Below, one piece after another: positions 60,177-64,000 of a DNA stretch of 64,000 nt (the first letter of the stretch is position 1; the number at the start of each line of letters is the position of its first letter). Location of the stretch: the NCBI GenBank assembly GCA_029565675.1, contig JAKQNP010000002.1:310001-374000 (forward strand), read 5' to 3'. Made by a program: the position numbers and the translations under genes. The stretch comes from a bacterium. GTDB taxonomy: Bacteria; Zhuqueibacterota; Zhuqueibacteria; Residuimicrobiales; Oceaniaggregativiventaceae. A model generated the notes under the pieces. It had not been told where the DNA came from. It did not search any database and saw nothing but the letters and a program-made list of their open reading frames with translations.

Positions 60177-61688
60177 ATGACAGCCCAACGGCTTGTAAAA
60201 ATCAGAGAGTCGCTCTCGCCGGCGGAGAAACGTTTTGAAAGGCGCCGCCATACCGCAGGACTTTATCTGGGTCCCCTGGCCGCCCTTATACTCCTGCTTT
60301 ATCCGATGCCCCAGTTGACGTCGGCTGCGCACAGACTCGCCGGGATCATTGGCTGGATCGTGATCTGGTGGATCACCGAACCGATACCGATCCCAATGAG
60401 CGCCCTGCTCGGAGCGGTTCTGTGCGTCTTGTTCGGCATTGCTCCGGCCAGACAGGTCTTTGCCCCATTTGCCGATCCCACCATCTATCTCTTTCTTGGC
60501 AGCTTTATTCTGGCAGAAGGCATGGCCGTTCACGGCCTGCACAAGCGCTTTGCCTGGAGTTTGATGTCCTTACCTTGGGTTGGGAGCAGCCCCGCGCGCA
60601 TCCTGCTGGTCTATGGCGGAGTCTCCGCAGCCATTTCGATGTGGATCAGCAATACCGCCACAGCCGCCATGATGCTGCCGATCGGTCTGGGCATCATCAG
60701 CGCGAGTGGCGGCGGGGAGCAGCTGAACAGGTTTTCCACTGGCCTGCTGCTGATGGTAGCCTATGCCTCCTCCACTGGCGGCATCGGCACACCCGTGGGT
60801 ACGCCACCCAATCTGATTGGCCTGGCCATGCTTGAAAAATTTGCCGGAATCAAGATCTCTTTTTTCCAGTGGATGCTGTTCGCCCTTCCTCTGCTGGTTG
60901 TCATGTACGCCATGTTGTACTGTATTCTCTATCTGATGCACCGCCCGGATCACCCACAAGAGAGCCTCCCCAAGACCATCGCGCTGCAACAGAACCAGGT
61001 TCCCTTCTCCCGGGGCGAGCGCAACGCACTTATCGCCTTTCTGGTCACAGTTTTGCTTTGGATCCTGCCGGGGCTCGCCACACTCATCGGAGGGCCGGCC
61101 TCAGCCTTGGCGAAAATTCTCAACGACCGTCTCCCGGAAGCGGCAGCCGCTCTCATCGGCGCCAGCCTGCTCTTTATCCTGCCCATAAACTGGCCGCAGC
61201 GGCATTTCACCCTCAGCTGGAAGCAGGCCGCTCACATTGATTGGGGCACGCTGGTTCTTTTCGGCGGTGGCATTGCCCTTGGCCAGCTGATGTTCGAGAC
61301 CAAACTGGCCGAGTCGATCGGCACCGGGCTTTTAAACTGGAGCGGCGCCAGCTCCACGTGGAGCGTCACCCTGGCAGCCATCTATATCGCTATCCTGGTG
61401 AGCGAGACCACCTCCAATACGGCCTCAGCCAATATGGTGGTCCCGGTCATGATCTCGCTCTGTCTGAGCGCCCAGATCAACCCAATCCCACCTGCCCTGG
61501 GGGCTACACTCGGGGCAAGTTGGGGCTTTATGTTGCCGGTCTCCACACCCCCGAATGCTATCGTCTATGGATCGGGGCTGGTGCCCATCACCAAAATGAT
61601 CCGTGCCGGCATTCTCTTCGATTTGCTGGGGGGCGCGATCATTTGGCTGGGATTGCGGATACTGCTGCCGCTGATCGGCCTGGCATAG
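60177..61688 (+). CDS. DASS-family (SLC13) sodium/anion symporter
   Basis: The product has ~503 residues from ATG 60177; the start is uncertain because neither this ATG nor ATG 60072 has a clear ribosome site, and 60177 gives the more usual N-terminus (RLVKIRESLSPAEKRFERRR). About 11-12 membrane helices. Family motifs: WWITEPIPIPMSALLGAVLC (~60), SMWISNTATAAMMLPIGLGI (~160) with the SNT signature, GTPVGTPPNLIGLAML (~205), and in the second half VSETTSNTASANMVVPVMIS plus MLPVSTPPNAIVYGSG. It carries dicarboxylates, citrate or sulfate with Na+ into the cytoplasm. It is the second SLC13-type carrier in the window and lacks the RCK_C domains of the first. Confidence 0.9.
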   Translation: MTAQRLVKIRESLSPAEKRFERRRHTAGLYLGPLAALILLLYPMPQLTSAAHRLAGIIGWIVIWWITEPIPIPMSALLGAVLCVLFGIAPARQVFAPFADPTIYLFLGSFILAEGMAVHGLHKRFAWSLMSLPWVGSSPARILLVYGGVSAAISMWISNTATAAMMLPIGLGIISASGGGEQLNRFSTGLLLMVAYASSTGGIGTPVGTPPNLIGLAMLEKFAGIKISFFQWMLFALPLLVVMYAMLYCILYLMHRPDHPQESLPKTIALQQNQVPFSRGERNALIAFLVTVLLWILPGLATLIGGPASALAKILNDRLPEAAAALIGASLLFILPINWPQRHFTLSWKQAAHIDWGTLVLFGGGIALGQLMFETKLAESIGTGLLNWSGASSTWSVTLAAIYIAILVSETTSNTASANMVVPVMISLCLSAQINPIPPALGATLGASWGFMLPVSTPPNAIVYGSGLVPITKMIRAGILFDLLGGAIIWLGLRILLPLIGLA

Positions 61689-61829
61689 GGCCCGTTTTGC
61701 CATCCCCCGATGCTGCGAATTGCGTATAAAAGACAAAAATCTGACCTGGCGAATCATCTACAGAATTGATCCGGATGCGATCGTTAACTTTTAACAGCCA
61801 ATTCATTTGTTCCGAGCCCGAATTCCCCT

Positions 61830-63872
61830 TCATCTTTTCTTCTGGTCTCGCCGGATAATCCACACTGCACGCCCGGGCATTTCCAGGACTCCTTTCAGCT
61901 TGTTCTTGCTGAGCAATTCTGTTCCACGCACATCGCCCAGATCCACCTTGACAGGGTTGGCATTGTGGTTGAGCATAAACACGAAATCGTCTTTCTCGCT
62001 GCTCCGCTCCGTGACTTCGAGGCCGACAACCGGATCGACCAGGCCTTTTATGCCGGTTTGGGTGCATATATGGCCGATTAATCCATCAAGAAACGAGGGC
62101 TCGGGATCCGTGGCCACATACCAGGCCGTGCCCCGGCCAAATCTGTTGCGCGTCAAGACCGGCCGGCCTGCATAAAAATCGCTTCCATACTCGGCCAACA
62201 CCTCCGCACCTTCGGCATGGATCAGATCGCAAAGCAGGCTGCACCGATAGGAGCCGGAAAGCGAGCCAAGATTTTTTTTTATGACGATTTTGTTGTGAGT
62301 ATCGGGAAAAAGCGCATCGATTTCTTCGGCCCAGATGCCAAGAACCTTGCGCAGTTCCGCCGGATACCCGCCCAACACCACACGGTCATTTTCATCCACG
62401 ATGCCGCTGAAGAACGTGGTTAAGAAGGTTCCGCCGTTTTGCACAAAGCTCTCTACCTTTGCGGCAAAGCCGGGCTGGAGCATATAGGCCAGCGGCGCAA
62501 CAAGGATCCTGTATTTGCCTAAATCAGACAAGGGACTCACCACATCGACCGGAATATGCAGATCAAAGAAGGCCTGGTAATACTTTTGGATCTGCGGGAT
62601 GTACTTGAGATCGACGCTGGGTCCGCTGGATAGTTCGACTGCCCACCAATTTTCCCAATCGAATAAAATCGCTGCCTTTGCATCTTGCCGGGCACCCAGG
62701 ATTGCATCGCCCAGGCTGGCCAGTTCTTTTCCCAGCTCAGCCACTTCAGTAAAGACGCGCGTGTTTTCGTGGCCGCAATGCTCGATGACCGCGCCATGGT
62801 ATTTCTCGCATGCGCCTTGCGAGCGCCGCAGTTGAAAAAACATGACCGTATCCGCCCCGTGCGCAACAGCCTGGTAGCTCCACAACCGCATCACTCCGGG
62901 GCGCTTGAGCTCGTTATAGGGCTGCCAGTTTTGCTGGCTGGGCGTTTGTTCCATCAGCATAAATGGCTGTCCGCCTTTCAAGCCGCGCATCAGCTCGTGG
63001 CGCAAGGCCATATTCGCAGGCCCATCTGTGCTTAGCGGGTAATTGTCCCACGAGACCATATCCAGATAAGGCGCCCAGGCAAAGTAGTCCAAACCTTTAA
63101 ACGTTCCCATCAGATTGGTTGTAATCGGAATAGCGGGCGTGATTTGCTTGAGCACCTCATATTCGTTCCTGTAGCAGGCCAGGAGGCTGTCGGACATGAA
63201 GCGCCGGTAATCCAGCGCAATGCCTTGAAAAGCGGTCCGGGTGCCATCGTCCCAGAATTCGGAAAGCGCATTGGGCAAGACGATTTCGTCCCAATCATAA
63301 AACGTATGCCCCCAGAACCGGGTTACCCATCGTTTGTTGAGCTCATCCAGGCTTCCATAACGGGCCCGCAGCCATTTGCGGAATTCCTGCTCGCAATTCT
63401 CGCAATAGCACTCGCCGCCGTACTCGTTGGATACATGCCATACGGCCAGAGACGGCAAAGCTTTATAGTGCTGCGCCAGTTCCGCGGCCAGGGCGCGCGA
63501 ATAACGGCGATACGTGGGACTGTTGGGGCACGAGTTGTGCCGCTGCCCGAATTTATGCTTCCGGCCCTCGAAATCCACGCGCAGCACATCCGGATAGGCT
63601 TTGGCCATCCAGGCCGGATGGACTGCCGTGGAAGTGGCCATGCAGATACGGATTCCGTTCGTGGTCAGCAGGTCTGTAATTTCATCCAGCCATTGGAAAT
63701 CATAGCGCTCTTCGCTCGGTTGCAGCAGTGCCCAGCTAAAAACCGGCAGAGTGACAATATCGATGTTGGCCCGCTTGAACATCCGGATATCTTTGTGCCA
63801 AATTTCGCGCGGCCATTGCTCGGGATTGTAGTCGCCTCCATACAGGATCTTTTTCTGGTTGGGAATATTCAT
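61830..63872 (-). CDS. Beta-galactosidase, GH42 family
   Basis: The product has 680 residues; ATG 63872 follows GGAGG, and the longer frame to 63905 is less likely. There is no signal peptide, so it is cytoplasmic. The barrel opens KKILYGGDYNPEQWPREIWH. The acid/base Glu150 is in AVWHVSNEYGGEC and the nucleophile Glu308 in PFMLMEQTPSQQNW. The zinc-cluster cysteines typical of GH42 are present (Cys115, Cys155, Cys157, Cys160 in GECYCENCEQ). The trimerisation (~390-600) and C-terminal beta domains follow at normal length. It hydrolyses terminal beta-D-galactosides such as small galacto-oligosaccharides. The gene before it, the symporter, converges on it. Confidence 0.93.
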   Translation of the reverse strand: MNIPNQKKILYGGDYNPEQWPREIWHKDIRMFKRANIDIVTLPVFSWALLQPSEERYDFQWLDEITDLLTTNGIRICMATSTAVHPAWMAKAYPDVLRVDFEGRKHKFGQRHNSCPNSPTYRRYSRALAAELAQHYKALPSLAVWHVSNEYGGECYCENCEQEFRKWLRARYGSLDELNKRWVTRFWGHTFYDWDEIVLPNALSEFWDDGTRTAFQGIALDYRRFMSDSLLACYRNEYEVLKQITPAIPITTNLMGTFKGLDYFAWAPYLDMVSWDNYPLSTDGPANMALRHELMRGLKGGQPFMLMEQTPSQQNWQPYNELKRPGVMRLWSYQAVAHGADTVMFFQLRRSQGACEKYHGAVIEHCGHENTRVFTEVAELGKELASLGDAILGARQDAKAAILFDWENWWAVELSSGPSVDLKYIPQIQKYYQAFFDLHIPVDVVSPLSDLGKYRILVAPLAYMLQPGFAAKVESFVQNGGTFLTTFFSGIVDENDRVVLGGYPAELRKVLGIWAEEIDALFPDTHNKIVIKKNLGSLSGSYRCSLLCDLIHAEGAEVLAEYGSDFYAGRPVLTRNRFGRGTAWYVATDPEPSFLDGLIGHICTQTGIKGLVDPVVGLEVTERSSEKDDFVFMLNHNANPVKVDLGDVRGTELLSKNKLKGVLEMPGRAVWIIRRDQKKR

Positions 63873-63905
63873 GGATCCTCCGCGCAGGATTGGTCTGCTG
63901 TTCAT

Positions 63906-64000
63906 TAAAAAACTTTTTGGGAAAAGGTCACATCAATGACCGATGCTGCCTCTATTGTCTCATTTTTTTCGCGCACAAGCATTACAGGCATCACTCGACC
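63906..64000 (-). other. Leader and promoter side of the GH42 gene (window edge)
   Basis: The last 95 bases lie upstream of the beta-galactosidase gene. They are A+T-rich in places (long A/T runs on either strand) but no clear -35/-10 pair was seen. Confidence 0.3.

Overview
The window is 64 kb of bacterial chromosome at roughly 55% G+C with dense, mostly intact genes on both strands. No rRNA, tRNA, CRISPR array, prophage or complete insertion sequence was recognised. Two secreted proteins end in the 'QNYPNPFN' sorting domain used by type IX secretion, and there are many lipoproteins, a perfect TTGACA-17-TATATT promoter, an RNase HIII and symporter-based carbohydrate loci without SusC/SusD. 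Together these suggest a member of the Fibrobacterota-Chlorobiota-Bacteroidota group outside classical Bacteroidota, such as the KSB1 or Calditrichota type. This placement is inferred from gene content only.

Layout. Bases 1-2.7 kb hold the tail of a D-lyxose isomerase-like cupin gene and three small exported proteins, the first behind a sigma-54-type promoter. Bases 2.7-10.8 kb hold an acyl-CoA synthetase, DNA primase, a degenerate enhancer-binding-protein-like regulator and a Lon-like protease. Bases 10.8-21.7 kb hold a HAD phosphatase, a tightly packed run (stand-alone B3/4 domain protein, four-helix membrane protein, HTH/GIY-YIG protein, M14 peptidase), an orphan helical protein, a STAS protein, a type IX cargo protein and RadC. 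Bases 21.7-27.5 kb hold a minus-strand RND efflux operon (adaptor, pump, TolC).

Bases 27.7-37.4 kb are a minus-strand carbohydrate locus: a six-hairpin glycosidase-like protein, a Na+/sugar symporter, a beta-helix protein, an exported GH133-like debranching enzyme and a beta-propeller lipoprotein. Bases 37.8-47.9 kb hold MscS, an SLC13 permease with TrkA-C domains, xylulokinase with RNase HIII, HtpG, and a CoA-disulfide reductase-rhodanese fusion. Bases 48-58.8 kb are a second carbohydrate-related block: a DUF6259-like putative glycosidase, a beta-helix type IX cargo, a truncated hydrolase, a DUF5107-TPR protein, a GHL10-type hydrolase and a heparinase-like lipoprotein. Bases 58.8-64 kb hold an A+T-rich island with a GNAT gene between two ~140-bp direct repeats, then a DASS symporter and a GH42 beta-galactosidase.

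How it fits together. The glycosidases, symporters and pentose enzymes describe a heterotroph that degrades plant- or glycan-derived sugars. The most unusual items are the catalytically impaired sigma-54 activator, the HTH/(degenerate exonuclease)/GIY-YIG protein next to a stand-alone B3/4 editing domain, and the repeat-flanked acetyltransferase. All functions come from reading motifs by eye; no database search was possible.
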